In this document: positions 8,896-17,229 of the stretch, one piece after another
How the letters are laid out: each line of letters opens with the position of its first letter
Numbering within the stretch: the stretch's first letter is position 1
Source: Candidatus Eremiobacteraceae bacterium
GTDB lineage: Bacteria; Vulcanimicrobiota; Vulcanimicrobiia; Eremiobacterales; Eremiobacteraceae
Assembly: GCA_035314825.1 (NCBI GenBank)
Contig: DATFYX010000011.1
Span: 1-64,000 of the forward strand
DNA length: 64,000 nt
Direction: 5' to 3'
The notes under the pieces: model-generated
Database searches by the model: none
What the model was told of the DNA's origin: nothing
The model's input: the letters and a program-made list of their open reading frames with translations, nothing else
Program-made: the position numbers and the translations under genes

Positions 8896-10518
8896 ATGGC
8901 GCGCATTTTCGCAACGGTGCTCACCTTGGTCTTGTGCCTCGCCATGGCTGATCGTGCCGCGCCAGAAGTGTTCGCGACGGCATCCGAATCCAACGTCACG
9001 CTCGTCGGGCACGATCCGCTCTTCAACCGCGGCATGAACGCCGCGCTGGCCATCTACGACCACTACGTGTACGTCGGCAATCGTACGGACAGCTCGTCGA
9101 TCTGCGTCGGCGCCACCGGCACACCGTCCGGAGACAATTGCCCTCACCCGCACCCCGGCGTCCTCATCGTCGACATCGTGGACCCCGCGCACCCGAAGGT
9201 CGTCGGTGAGATCGGCAAGCCGTATGCGGGCAATATCGGAGTCACCACCCGCGAACTGCGGGTCTGGCCCGGCAAGAAGCTGCTGCTCGTCATGGACTTC
9301 CGCTGCAGCCACCTGATCCATGCCTGTCAAAGCGGCAGCGACGCGCAGTTCCCGTTCGACATCGCGTTTTTCGACCTGACCGACCCGCAGCAACCTCGTT
9401 TCATCTCGCGTTACGTACCGACGTCACAGGCCGGCAAACAGGTCAAGCCGCACGAGATGTTCTTGTGGGTCGACCCCGGCGACAAGAACAGGGCGCTGCT
9501 CTATCTCTCGACGCCGACGATCTCGAAAGATCCGTCTTCGCCGAACTTGATCGTCGCGGATATCAGCAAAGCGAGTCAGAGCGGGCGCGTGGTCGAGATC
9601 GCCGAAGGGAATTGGAACAACCTCTATCCAGGCACGGACCAAGCCGACTATCCTCTGGCATCGCGCGATACGTGCGGTCCGTACGATTGCAATCTCTTCG
9701 TCCACTCGATGAGCGTCTCGGTCGACGGCACTCGGGCGTTTCTCTCGATGGAAGCCGGCCAATTCCTCATCTTGAACACGGCGGCTGTCGCGAAAGATAC
9801 GTCGCCGGACAAGGTGCTCTCGCTCAATGACGACCTCATCACATCACCTTTGAATCGCCCCATCTGGGGACAAACGCCGGCCGATCCGCACGCGGTGCCC
9901 GACAACTGCAAGAAGGCGTGCGCGAATGGCCATTCCGCGGTGAAGGTGCCGGGGCGGCAGCTCGTGCTGACGACCGACGAGGTGTACGGAACGTTCACGG
10001 ATCCCAAATTCGGCTGCCCGTGGGGCTGGGAGCGCCTCATCGACGTCTCCGATCAGGCGCACCCGAAGATCGTCGGCGAGTTCAAGATCCCGCAAGACGA
10101 ACGGTCGTTCTGCGGCGGTCCGTACGACGACGCGGCAACGGAGCAATTCACCAGCTACTCCTCTCACAATCCGACCGTCTTGCGCGATCTGGCCATCGTC
10201 GCGTGGCATTCGGGCGGCTTGCAGGTGACCGACATCAGCGATGCTGCCCACCCAGTACGCGCGGGCGCCTTCTTCCCTGACGCGCTCAGGACCGTGGCGA
10301 CCGAGGACCCGGCGCTGGGCCGCGGCCCGACCAAAACGATCATGTGGAGCTATCCGATCATCAAGGATGGTCTCATCTACGTCGTGGACGTCCGAAATGG
10401 GCTCTACATCCTGCGCTACGCCGGACCGCATGCGGCTGAGCTCAGCAGCGTCAAGTTCCTCGAGGGCAATAGCAATCTCGGCGACGCCGCCGCGCTCGAG
10501 CGCTCGAGCGCTCCATGA
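8896..10518 (+). CDS. Secreted LVIVD-repeat beta-propeller protein
   Basis: A 540-aa protein with a signal peptide (IFATVLTLVLCLAMA) followed by LVIVD-type repeats such as GVLIVDIVDPAHPKVVGEI, DIAFFDLTDPQQPRFISRY, ERLIDVSDQAHPKIVGEFK and GGLQVTDISDAAHPVRAG. Such repeats build a cell-surface or periplasmic beta-propeller of unknown ligand. Paired cysteines (SSICVGATG with DNCPHP, CSHLIHAC, CGPYDC, CKKAC, GCPWGWE) suggest disulfides in an oxidising compartment. No strong ribosome site precedes ATG 8896; in-frame ATG 8857 is possible. It heads a three-gene run, the next start lying 20 bases downstream. Confidence 0.75.
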   Translation: MARIFATVLTLVLCLAMADRAAPEVFATASESNVTLVGHDPLFNRGMNAALAIYDHYVYVGNRTDSSSICVGATGTPSGDNCPHPHPGVLIVDIVDPAHPKVVGEIGKPYAGNIGVTTRELRVWPGKKLLLVMDFRCSHLIHACQSGSDAQFPFDIAFFDLTDPQQPRFISRYVPTSQAGKQVKPHEMFLWVDPGDKNRALLYLSTPTISKDPSSPNLIVADISKASQSGRVVEIAEGNWNNLYPGTDQADYPLASRDTCGPYDCNLFVHSMSVSVDGTRAFLSMEAGQFLILNTAAVAKDTSPDKVLSLNDDLITSPLNRPIWGQTPADPHAVPDNCKKACANGHSAVKVPGRQLVLTTDEVYGTFTDPKFGCPWGWERLIDVSDQAHPKIVGEFKIPQDERSFCGGPYDDAATEQFTSYSSHNPTVLRDLAIVAWHSGGLQVTDISDAAHPVRAGAFFPDALRTVATEDPALGRGPTKTIMWSYPIIKDGLIYVVDVRNGLYILRYAGPHAAELSSVKFLEGNSNLGDAAALERSSAP

Positions 10519-10538
10519 AACCCCAAGGGAGTCGACCC

Positions 10539-11213
10539 ATGACCGTTTCCTCTCGCGTCGTTGCAATTGCCAGCATGGTCTGTTTGGCCACCAGCGCTTC
10601 GGCCGCGCTCGCACAGCAAGAGTTTCCTCCGCCACAGGGCAAGGGACGCGTCGTCGTCTTGTCCTCGGGCATGTCCGGCCCCGCGCACTACACGGATGTC
10701 GCCCGCGACATCGCGCAGCTTGGATACGACGTCGTGCTGGTCGATGGTAACGCCGAAGAGGGCACGCACGGCGCCGGTGTGAGAACAGCGATCCAGGAAG
10801 CGCTGGCGATGCCGCACGCCCTGCCTGGCAAGGTCGCGTTGGTCGGATTCTCTTTAGGCGGCGGCGAGTCGCTGTACTACGGCACGCAATGGGGCGACCA
10901 AGTGGCCGGCGTCGTGGTGTGGTTTCCGGCAAACTCCTTCATCCGCAATGTGCCGGGCTTTGCGAGCAGATTGCAAACGCCCGTGGTCGTGCTCGCCGGG
11001 GGAAAAGACAATTATCAGAACGGTTGTTGCACGGCGGCCTACGATAGCGCGCTGCAAGCTGCAGCACAAGCGGCCGGCAAGTCATTCGAACTGACGATCT
11101 ACCCCGACGCGGATCACGACTTCGTCAAAGGCGGGGCGAACTACAATGCCAAGGACTACGAGGATGGCTTGAAGCGAACGGCGGAAGCGCTCAAGGCGTA
11201 TTTTTCGAATTAA
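10539..11213 (+). CDS. Secreted dienelactone-hydrolase-like alpha/beta hydrolase
   Basis: A 224-aa protein with a signal peptide (MVCLATSASAALAQ) and a compact alpha/beta-hydrolase fold. The nucleophile elbow is VALVGFSLGGGES with Ser as nucleophile rather than the Cys of classical dienelactone hydrolases. The acid is expected near VVVLAGGKDNY and the histidine in YPDADHDF. ATG 10539 has GGGAG 7 bases upstream; an alternative ATG 10515 overlaps the previous stop. It sits between an LVIVD protein and a methyltransferase in a likely operon. The substrate is unknown, perhaps an ester or lactone. Confidence 0.75.
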   Translation: MTVSSRVVAIASMVCLATSASAALAQQEFPPPQGKGRVVVLSSGMSGPAHYTDVARDIAQLGYDVVLVDGNAEEGTHGAGVRTAIQEALAMPHALPGKVALVGFSLGGGESLYYGTQWGDQVAGVVVWFPANSFIRNVPGFASRLQTPVVVLAGGKDNYQNGCCTAAYDSALQAAAQAAGKSFELTIYPDADHDFVKGGANYNAKDYEDGLKRTAEALKAYFSN

Positions 11214-11217
11214 CCCG

Positions 11218-12042
11218 ATGGACGACCTCAACCCGCAGGGCAAGCAGATGGCCGACGAATCGATGGTGCGCAATCTGGACGCCCAAGCGCGCGCGATCTG
11301 GCCTCAGGAAGTCGTCTTGTACCAGCGCTATGCGCTGCCGCCAAATGCGCACATCCTCGATGCCGGTTGCGGCACGGGTGAGATCTCCTCACGGCTCGCG
11401 GAGTTGTTCCCCCAAGCGCAGGTGCTCGGCGTGGACATCATCGACCACCACCTGGAGCTAGCCCGGACGCGCTACGCCCGTCTTGCGCCGCGATTGTCGT
11501 TCGAACACCAAAGCGTGTACGAGCTGCGCGCACCGGACCATAGCTTCGACCTGACGGTGTGCCGCCATGTGCTGCACTCGATTCCGCACCCCGACCGCGT
11601 CATCGCCGAACTCGCACGGGTCACCCACCCAGGCGGCTACCTTCATCTTATTCCCGAGGATTACGGGATGCTCCACTTCCAACGCGGAGCTCTCGACCCG
11701 AGCGATTTTTGGCACGTGGTCCCGCGAAGCTTCGGCGCCGCGACCGGAACCGATCTGTTCATCGGGCGCGACTCGTATGGCATCCTCGCCGCGATGAAGC
11801 TCGAGGACATCACGGTGGATTACATCGTGGTCGATACGGTTCGGGTGGAGCGCGGCACGGTTGCGTCGATCTTTGAAGCATGGCGCGATGGATACGCCGA
11901 CGCTGTCGCCGAGTACTCGCCGCTCACGCGCGAGTCGGCGCTGGCGTACTTCAACCAGATGATCGCCAATATCATGGATCCGCTCGGCTACGCGGTCTGG
12001 ATGGTCCCAGTCGTGAGCGCTCGGGTACCCTCGGCCTCTTGA
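11218..12042 (+). CDS. Class I SAM-dependent methyltransferase
   Basis: A 274-aa cytosolic protein with the class I motifs: motif I ILDAGCGTGEISSRL (about residues 44-58), an acidic end of strand 2 (LGVDIIDHHLELARTRY) and the motif-II-like SFDLTVCRHVLHSIPHPDRVIAELARVTHPGGYLHLIPEDYG. The acceptor substrate cannot be read from sequence; the pattern matches small-molecule methyltransferases of the UbiE/type 11 group. It starts 4 bases after the hydrolase stop, so it is the third gene of that run. It is convergent with the methyltransferase-like membrane gene at 12056. Confidence 0.85.
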   Translation: MDDLNPQGKQMADESMVRNLDAQARAIWPQEVVLYQRYALPPNAHILDAGCGTGEISSRLAELFPQAQVLGVDIIDHHLELARTRYARLAPRLSFEHQSVYELRAPDHSFDLTVCRHVLHSIPHPDRVIAELARVTHPGGYLHLIPEDYGMLHFQRGALDPSDFWHVVPRSFGAATGTDLFIGRDSYGILAAMKLEDITVDYIVVDTVRVERGTVASIFEAWRDGYADAVAEYSPLTRESALAYFNQMIANIMDPLGYAVWMVPVVSARVPSAS

Positions 12043-12055
12043 CGCTTGGTCGCGG

Positions 12056-12751
12056 TCACCAGATCAACGGCACGAGGCGGTATTTCACCCGATTCCGATA
12101 TTCGGGATAGCCCGGCAAGTCGCTTGCCAAGAGCCTTTCTTCATCGAGCACCCGCAACACAAGCACCAGCACCATGGGGATGATCGTGAGCAACCCCCAC
12201 CACGATCCGAGCGCCAGGGGGATGCCGAGCAGCATGACGAGTGCGCCGCCGTACATCGGATGGCGCACCAGCGCATATGGGCCGGTCGCGATGACCTGCT
12301 GATCCGGAACGACCTGGATGTTCCCCGCGGCAAACGTGTTCTCGCGCAGCACGAGGAACACCAGGTAGAAGCCGAGCGCGACGAGGATGTCACCTAACGC
12401 GACCACCGATACCGGCACCGCGGACCATCCGAAGCGATGGTCGAGTCCTGACACGACGAAGATCGAGATGAACGACAGCGACGCGAAGAACTGGATGATC
12501 TTCTGCCTCGTCTCTTTCTCTGCAGCAGGACCCGCGTTCATGCGCCGCTCCAAGAGCTTGGGGTCTTTGCGCATCAGGTAGACGGTGATCGCCAGCACGC
12601 ACGAGGAGAACACGGCGCAGAACACCCACGCCTGCCGGTAATGGAGCGTGCCTGCCGGAATAAAAATAGATGCCGCGAGAATGACGACCAGGCTCGCCAG
12701 TCCGCCTAGGGCCCGCAGGTACAGGGTCGGATCCATGCGCGATCGCTTCAC
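12056..12751 (-). CDS. Isoprenylcysteine carboxyl methyltransferase-like membrane protein
   Basis: A 231-aa protein with about five membrane segments and the ICMT/PEMT-type C-terminal signature: GPYALVRHPMYGGALVMLLG followed by the loop DEERLLASDLPGYPEYRNRVKYRLVP. The RHPxY and E(E)R residues bind S-adenosylmethionine in characterised relatives. Bacterial members methylate lipids or other isoprenoid-like acceptors, mostly unknown. It is closely related to the gene at 26040-26711 (shared FIPAxTLHYxQAW and KDPxLLERRM segments). GTG 12751 is the longest start; ATG 12736 is equally possible. Confidence 0.8.
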   Translation of the reverse strand: MKRSRMDPTLYLRALGGLASLVVILAASIFIPAGTLHYRQAWVFCAVFSSCVLAITVYLMRKDPKLLERRMNAGPAAEKETRQKIIQFFASLSFISIFVVSGLDHRFGWSAVPVSVVALGDILVALGFYLVFLVLRENTFAAGNIQVVPDQQVIATGPYALVRHPMYGGALVMLLGIPLALGSWWGLLTIIPMVLVLVLRVLDEERLLASDLPGYPEYRNRVKYRLVPLIW

Positions 12752-12857
12752 TTCTTGGCGGCTCTAACCTGGCTCTCATCGCGGCACACGCTCTTTTCCA
12801 AGGCGCATCAGTTACCATGATGCCGGGCCAGTCGTCATGGCTTGGAAGGGACGCCCA

Positions 12858-13391
12858 ATGATCCGATATGTCGCGCTGGGTGCGTGTGGAGTCCTCGTCA
12901 TCGGTCTCGCAGCCGCCTACGTAGCCGTGCTCTTGGGTCTCATGCCCGCCAACGCGGACGCCAAACCCAGCAAGCTCGAGCGCTGGGCTGCGCGCACGTC
13001 GCTGCGCGCGACCGTCGCCCGCGAGGCCCCGAAGCAACCCGATCCGGTGCCTTTGGATGAGACCAACCTGGAGGCCGGCGTGAAGTTGTACGCCGATAAC
13101 TGCATGGTGTGCCATGGCGCCTCGGACGGCGCGGCTTCGAACATCGCCGCCGGACTGTATCAGCACGCGCCGCAGTTCGGCAAGCACGGCGTCGAAGACG
13201 ATCCCGAAGGCGAGACGTATTGGAAGATCGACCATGGGATCCGCCTCACCGGCATGCCAGCCTTCGGCAAGTCGCTCACCGAGACCCAGATCTGGCAGCT
13301 TGCGACGTTTCTCAAGCATATGGACTCGCTGCCGCCTAAAGCGCAGACGGCGTGGAAAAAGCTGCCGAGCCAAGCCGCAAGACTTTTGTGA
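12858..13391 (+). CDS. Membrane-anchored monoheme cytochrome c
   Basis: A 177-aa protein with an N-terminal transmembrane or uncleaved signal helix (YVALGACGVLVIGLAAAYVAVLLGL), then a periplasmic class I cytochrome c domain. The single heme site is CMVCH (near residue 82), and the likely distal Met is in GIRLTGMPAFG. ATG 12858 follows GGAAGGG at a good distance; an in-frame ATG at 12837 lacks such a site. It would carry electrons in a respiratory or oxidative pathway, but the partner is not in the window. First gene of a run with a patatin and a DoxX-like protein. Confidence 0.85.
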   Translation: MIRYVALGACGVLVIGLAAAYVAVLLGLMPANADAKPSKLERWAARTSLRATVAREAPKQPDPVPLDETNLEAGVKLYADNCMVCHGASDGAASNIAAGLYQHAPQFGKHGVEDDPEGETYWKIDHGIRLTGMPAFGKSLTETQIWQLATFLKHMDSLPPKAQTAWKKLPSQAARLL

Positions 13392-13417
13392 CCTGAGGCG
13401 AGAAGGGGCTGGCCGTC

Positions 13418-14452
13418 ATGAGGGCACTCATTCTCAGCGGCGGAGGCGCCCGCGGCGCATACGAGACGGGTGCCGCCTTATCGCTGCTCCAGCACGAGCC
13501 GTTCGACATCATCTGCGGCACGTCGATCGGCGCGATGAACGGCGCGCTGGTCGCGCAGGACGAGGCGGATAAGCTCGAGCAGGCGTGGAGATCGATCGCT
13601 TCGCTCGACGTGCTACGCCCAGCGCCTGAGATCGAAGCGCTCGTCAAAGTCGTGTCCGATCTGCGGCAGTTTTCCGAGGACCCTTTATCGCGCCGGCCGG
13701 CCACGCTCGTGCAGCTGGCTCAGGATTATCCACGAGTCGGTCCGCCGTCGGCCTTCATGCACGTGCTTGGGGCGTTGGACTGGCACCCTATCATAGCGGC
13801 GCTGGGCTCGTACACCTCGTTCACGTCGCTCAAACGAACATTCGTGGTGGCCGCGACCAACCTGACCGAGGGACGGCCGGAAGCGTTCTATCATTTCGTG
13901 GGCGCGGGCGCCGCGCAGGACGCGAAGTTCTTCGCGGATCGCGAACCGTTCAGCCACGCGATGACGGAGTCGAACTACCTCGATGCGATCCGGGCGTCGT
14001 CCGCGATCCCTGTCGCGCTCCCGCCGGTCACGATCTCGGACGCGGCGTGCGGCGCGTGCCAGTATGTCGATGGCGGCGTCACGGGCAACGCGCCGATCAG
14101 CCAGGCGATCCACGCCGGCGCTGACGACGTCACCATCATCTACATGGACCGGCCCGACCTGCGTCCGCCCAACTGGCAGTTCTCGTCCATCGCCGACGTC
14201 GCGCTGGTCAGCCACGACATCATGCAGCAGCGGATGATCGAACGCGATCTGCGGCTTGCGGCGGCGGTCAATGAGGCGGTTGCGGACAAGCGCGCGCCGG
14301 ACAGGCGCTACGTCGCGATCCAAGTGATCAGTCCGGAGATTTCGCTTGGGTTATCCGTGCTCGACTTCGATAAGCAAGACCGCATCGACGCCGCGATCGA
14401 GCAAGGCAAACGCGACGCCGAGCGGGTCCTTGCCCGGCCAAAGGTCAGGTAG
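13418..14452 (+). CDS. Patatin-like phospholipase
   Basis: A 344-aa protein with all patatin hallmarks: the oxyanion-hole loop SGGGARGAYETG at residues 7-18, the nucleophile elbow GTSIG with Ser36, and the catalytic Asp in VDGG near residue 217. No signal peptide is present, so it is probably cytosolic or delivered without Sec. The family hydrolyses acyl chains from phospholipids or neutral lipids. The start is ATG 13418. It lies 26 bases after the cytochrome c gene and 8 bases before the DoxX-like gene. Confidence 0.88.
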   Translation: MRALILSGGGARGAYETGAALSLLQHEPFDIICGTSIGAMNGALVAQDEADKLEQAWRSIASLDVLRPAPEIEALVKVVSDLRQFSEDPLSRRPATLVQLAQDYPRVGPPSAFMHVLGALDWHPIIAALGSYTSFTSLKRTFVVAATNLTEGRPEAFYHFVGAGAAQDAKFFADREPFSHAMTESNYLDAIRASSAIPVALPPVTISDAACGACQYVDGGVTGNAPISQAIHAGADDVTIIYMDRPDLRPPNWQFSSIADVALVSHDIMQQRMIERDLRLAAAVNEAVADKRAPDRRYVAIQVISPEISLGLSVLDFDKQDRIDAAIEQGKRDAERVLARPKVR

Positions 14453-14460
14453 GAGGGGAT

Positions 14461-14835
14461 ATGAAGCCGATCGTGTGGACGGGGCGAGTCTTGACGGTGC
14501 TCTCCGTGTTGTTTCTTCTCTTCGACGCCGTGGCGCATATCATGCAGCCGGGGCCGGTCGTCGACGCGATGGGGCGGCTCGATTTTCCGATGAACCTTTC
14601 TGCCGGCGTCGGAATCCTCGAGATCGCGTGCGTTCTCATCTATGCGATTCCCCGCACCGCGGTGTTGGGCGCGGTCCTGCTCACCGGCTACCTCGGGGGC
14701 GCGACCGCCATCCAACTGCGCGCGGGCTCGCCTCTCTTCGAAGTGCTTTTCCCGATCATCATGGGCGTGTTGGTGTGGGCGGGAATCCTATTGCGCGAGA
14801 GACGATTGTGGGCATTCATCCCGGTGCGAAGGTAG
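14461..14835 (+). CDS. DoxX-like integral membrane protein
   Basis: A 124-aa protein with four predicted membrane helices (VLTVLSVLFLLFDAVAHIM, GVGILEIACVLIYAIP, AVLGAVLLTGYLGGATAIQL, VLFPIIMGVLVWAGILL). The DAVAHI, LGxLEIxCxxLYxIPRT and GGATAIQLR pattern is that of the DoxX-like family. Members are small membrane proteins linked to oxidative stress or quinone chemistry, without a settled function. AGGAGG sits directly upstream of ATG 14461, so translation should be efficient. It is last in the cytochrome c-patatin run and convergent with the M23 gene. Confidence 0.8.
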   Translation: MKPIVWTGRVLTVLSVLFLLFDAVAHIMQPGPVVDAMGRLDFPMNLSAGVGILEIACVLIYAIPRTAVLGAVLLTGYLGGATAIQLRAGSPLFEVLFPIIMGVLVWAGILLRERRLWAFIPVRR

Positions 14836-14837
14836 GA

Positions 14838-15623
14838 CTAACCGGTCAACACGTCACCCGTGATGACGACGCGGACCGCATCGCCATCGCGGAATGCGAT
14901 TGGAACTCCTTGAGCTTTGAAGGGGGCCGGCTCGGGCGTCTTCTGAGCGTGGATGTGCAAGTGCGCTCCGGTCGACCGGCCGCTGTTGCCGCATTGAGCC
15001 ACCTGCTCGCCAGCGCCGACCTGCTGGCCAGCCCTGACCGAAATCGAACCCTCTTTGAGGTGGCACAAGATCACGTAGGCGTCGCCGACGCGGATGACGA
15101 CGTAGTTGCCGAACGGCCTGCCCGCGACGCTTGGATCGTCTGCGTTCGGCGATGGCGCTCGATCGGGCATCCCGTCGCTGGTCATGATGACGGCGCCGTC
15201 GGCGGGCGCGAGGATCGGTCGGCCAAACGACCCGTCGAGCGAAACGAAATCACACGCGAACTGCTGATCACTTGCGACGAGATGGTGATTGAGCAGTGGA
15301 TCCGGACCGGCAGCCGCTACGCGCCATCGCCCGGTGAACGGCAGTTGCAGCGTCAGCACGTTCTCGACGTCGGCCATTCTGCGCCGCGCCGCCACTGTTA
15401 TGAGCCGGGGTATCACCACAAGCGCGATACAGCCGGCGAGCGCTGTTATCTGCACCGGTAGCGCGTTGGCCTGAAGCACGGTTAGGGACAAGAATAGCAG
15501 GAGTGAAACTCCAAACGAGCCGCCGACCAGCCAAGGCACCAACCGAAAAGTCATGTACGGCCGGCTTAGCCAAAGCGCGATGAACTGACATCCCAACACC
15601 AACCAGAAGACTGCGTCCGGCAT
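14838..15623 (-). CDS. Membrane-anchored M23 family metallopeptidase
   Basis: A 261-aa protein with three or four N-terminal membrane helices (residues about 5-80) and a C-terminal M23/LytM domain. The zinc and catalytic positions are seen in HLVASDQQFACDFV (His and Asp), VILCHLKEGSI and AHLHIH. The core G.V....G......G.YV.I order of LytM is intact (ADGAVIMTSDG, GNYVVIRVGD, AGQQVGAGEQVAQCGNSG). M23 enzymes cleave peptidoglycan peptides. Its start lies 3 bases after the OB-protein stop, so the two are co-transcribed. Confidence 0.85.
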   Translation of the reverse strand: MPDAVFWLVLGCQFIALWLSRPYMTFRLVPWLVGGSFGVSLLLFLSLTVLQANALPVQITALAGCIALVVIPRLITVAARRRMADVENVLTLQLPFTGRWRVAAAGPDPLLNHHLVASDQQFACDFVSLDGSFGRPILAPADGAVIMTSDGMPDRAPSPNADDPSVAGRPFGNYVVIRVGDAYVILCHLKEGSISVRAGQQVGAGEQVAQCGNSGRSTGAHLHIHAQKTPEPAPFKAQGVPIAFRDGDAVRVVITGDVLTG

Positions 15624-15626
15624 TCT

Positions 15627-15947
15627 TTACGCTCCGGGCGGCGGCGCTCCGAACCAGACGGGATACTGTGAGTTGCCGCCTTCGAACATCACCCACACCT
15701 GCGCTCCGACCGCCGGCGGTGCACCCGACTGGCCAGGTAAAGCCCACAGTCCGTCGACGTTGGCCTGCGGCACGCGCAACTGGACCCTTCCTTTGTGCAT
15801 GGGGTCGCTTGCGTTTTCGACGACACCGCGGTAGACGCCGCACACATGTTGAGCGGACATCATCTGCACCTGAGGCACTGGGGTGGCGAACACCATGAGG
15901 GCGGAGGAGAATGCAATCGCAAGGGAGCGCGGGATTGATAGTAGCAT
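15627..15947 (-). CDS. Secreted OB-fold protein of the phage gp5/VgrG spike type
   Basis: A 106-aa protein with an N-terminal hydrophobic signal-like segment (LAIAFSSALMVFATPV). It is followed by an OB fold that matches the N-terminal domain of phage T4 gp5 and tail-spike proteins: GVYRGVVENASDP, KGRVQLRVPQ, GLWALPGQSGAPPAVG, VWVMFEGGNSQYPVWFG. That domain normally caps a contractile tail spike and lacks a signal sequence. ATG 15947 is chosen because AGGAGG lies 9 bases upstream. It precedes the M23 peptidase by 3 bases. No other tail genes are adjacent. It may be a domesticated periplasmic version. Confidence 0.7.
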   Translation of the reverse strand: MLLSIPRSLAIAFSSALMVFATPVPQVQMMSAQHVCGVYRGVVENASDPMHKGRVQLRVPQANVDGLWALPGQSGAPPAVGAQVWVMFEGGNSQYPVWFGAPPPGA

Positions 15948-15973
15948 CCCAATGTACCTCCTACTCGCTTGTA

Positions 15974-15990
15974 TGAGTGACGTTCGCTCA
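15974..15990. promoter_or_regulatory. Imperfect 17-bp palindrome, TetR-type operator candidate
   Basis: TGAGTGACGTTCGCTCA is a 17-bp near-palindrome 27-43 bases upstream of the OB-protein start. Its TGAG(C/T)GA half-sites resemble operators bound by TetR-family repressors. No regulator gene is adjacent. The assignment rests on symmetry and position alone. Confidence 0.35.
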
Positions 15991-16035
15991 CATGCAGCGT
16001 CCAACATCTTGGCGGGCGTCGGGCGCAAGAAAGGT

Positions 16036-16061
16036 CCCGCGCTCAAGAGCGCGGGACTACA
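16036..16061 (-). repeat. REP-like palindrome, family C
   Basis: The stem arms CCCGCGCTC and GAGCGCGGG are separated by AA and followed on the plus strand by ACTACA. Read on the minus strand it is TGTAGT followed by the hairpin. It is 9 bases from a family B copy, forming a tandem pair. Confidence 0.65.
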
Positions 16062-16070
16062 TAGTGCCGT

Positions 16071-16096
16071 GCGCGTTCAAAGAACGCGCTACTACA
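16071..16096 (-). repeat. REP-like palindrome, family B
   Basis: The arms GCGCGTTC and GAACGCGC flank AA, followed by TACTACA on the plus strand. On the minus strand it reads GTAGTAG then the hairpin. It lies 7 bases past the stop of the small secreted gene at 16104. Confidence 0.75.
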
Positions 16097-16103
16097 GCGG
16101 GGT

Positions 16104-16313
16104 CTAGCCGCTGAGCTCGAGCATCTTGGCCTGGAAGTCGCCGGCGATGTCGATCGGGGCGATGTGCACGTCGAGGCCCGGCTGCGGCCGGGTCGTGATC
16201 GTCGTGACCGTTGTGACCGCTTTGACCGGGAGGATAGCGGCGTCGGTCGGCGGCGTCTGAACCGCGGCGGGGCTTGAGAGCGTGAGCAGGATTGCCAGTA
16301 CAGTTGCTGTCAT
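16104..16313 (-). CDS. Small secreted protein of unknown function
   Basis: A 69-aa protein consisting of a signal peptide (TATVLAILLTLSSPAAVQ) and a short Thr/Val-rich mature part ending in DFQAKMLELSG. No family is recognised. The start ATG 16313 is preceded by GGTGGAG. A long extension upstream in this frame is antisense to the DUF4239 gene and is rejected. The gene is divergent from the DUF4239 gene and is followed by two REP-like palindromes. Confidence 0.6.
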   Translation of the reverse strand: MTATVLAILLTLSSPAAVQTPPTDAAILPVKAVTTVTTITTRPQPGLDVHIAPIDIAGDFQAKMLELSG

Positions 16314-16397
16314 GATATTCTCCACCTTTCGGGTGTCTTGGGATGGAGTCGCGACGTCCAACCGGAACATGCCGCTGACCGACGAATGGTTCACATC

Positions 16398-17207
16398 ATG
16401 AGCTTCCTTTATAGCATTCCCCCGGTGATCTTGCTCCTCGTCGCGGCCGCCATGGGGCTGCTGTTCGCGTGCGGCGGACAGCTCTACGTGCACCGGCATT
16501 TCGGCGGAAGCGGCTTCGTCCGGCATAACGAGGTCGGCGGGTTCATCATCTCCGTCGTCGGAACGCTCTACGCGGTGGTGCTCGGTTTCCTCACCGTCGT
16601 CGTGTGGCAGCACTTCGCGGATGCGCGCGATCTCGTCGCGGTCGAGGCGTCTGCAGCCGGCGACGCGTGGCACACGGCGGTGGGCCTCCCGCCGGCGGAG
16701 CGCACCAGCGTGCGCCGCGATATGCTCGACTACGCGAACCTGATGGTGAACGGCGAATGGCCGCTGATGCGCAAGGGTGAATTCGAACCAGACGGCGACA
16801 TCATCCTCATGGATGCGATCGGCGCGGCCGGCTCGTTCGTACCGGCCAATCCGCGAGAGTCCAACGCGCAGACGCTGACCATGCAGCAGCTCGCCGCGGT
16901 CCACGACGACCGGTCTCGGAGGCTTGAGTCCAACACCTCGGGTGTCGAAGGGTTCGAATGGCTCGTGCTGCTGATCGGCGCGACCTGCGTGGTCTGTTTC
17001 TGCTGGCTGTTCGGCTTGGCCAACCCGCGGGCGCACATGCTGATGACGGCAGCCGTGACAATCGTCGTGGTCTCGATCCTCGTGTTGCTGTTCGAACTAC
17101 AGTACCCGTTTCGCAGCCACCTCGGCGTCGGGACGGACGCCTGGCGCGGCATCATCAATCACATCCAACTGATGCAAGCCGGCCCGCAGATGAATATGAA
17201 GATGTAG
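16398..17207 (+). CDS. DUF4239 (bestrophin-like) membrane protein
   Basis: A 269-aa inner-membrane protein with two N-terminal helices (PPVILLLVAAAMGLLFACGG and IISVVGTLYAVVLGFLTVVVW) and two C-terminal helices (WLVLLIGATCVVCFCWLFG and MLMTAAVTIVVVSILVLLFEL). They flank a long soluble segment. The GTLYAVVLGFLTVVVW(Q/E) and ELQYPFRS motifs are diagnostic of DUF4239, a family described as bestrophin-like. The transport function is not proven. ATG 16398 is chosen because the upstream codons do not look coding. Convergent with the DUF202 gene. Confidence 0.85.
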   Translation: MSFLYSIPPVILLLVAAAMGLLFACGGQLYVHRHFGGSGFVRHNEVGGFIISVVGTLYAVVLGFLTVVVWQHFADARDLVAVEASAAGDAWHTAVGLPPAERTSVRRDMLDYANLMVNGEWPLMRKGEFEPDGDIILMDAIGAAGSFVPANPRESNAQTLTMQQLAAVHDDRSRRLESNTSGVEGFEWLVLLIGATCVVCFCWLFGLANPRAHMLMTAAVTIVVVSILVLLFELQYPFRSHLGVGTDAWRGIINHIQLMQAGPQMNMKM

Positions 17208-17229
17208 CGGCCCCGGGCTTAGGATCGGC

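Noticed and set aside
8134-9393. A 419-codon minus-strand frame across the DUF1345 and LVIVD genes
   Set aside because: It spans two real genes on opposite strands and has no domain, signal or ribosome site.
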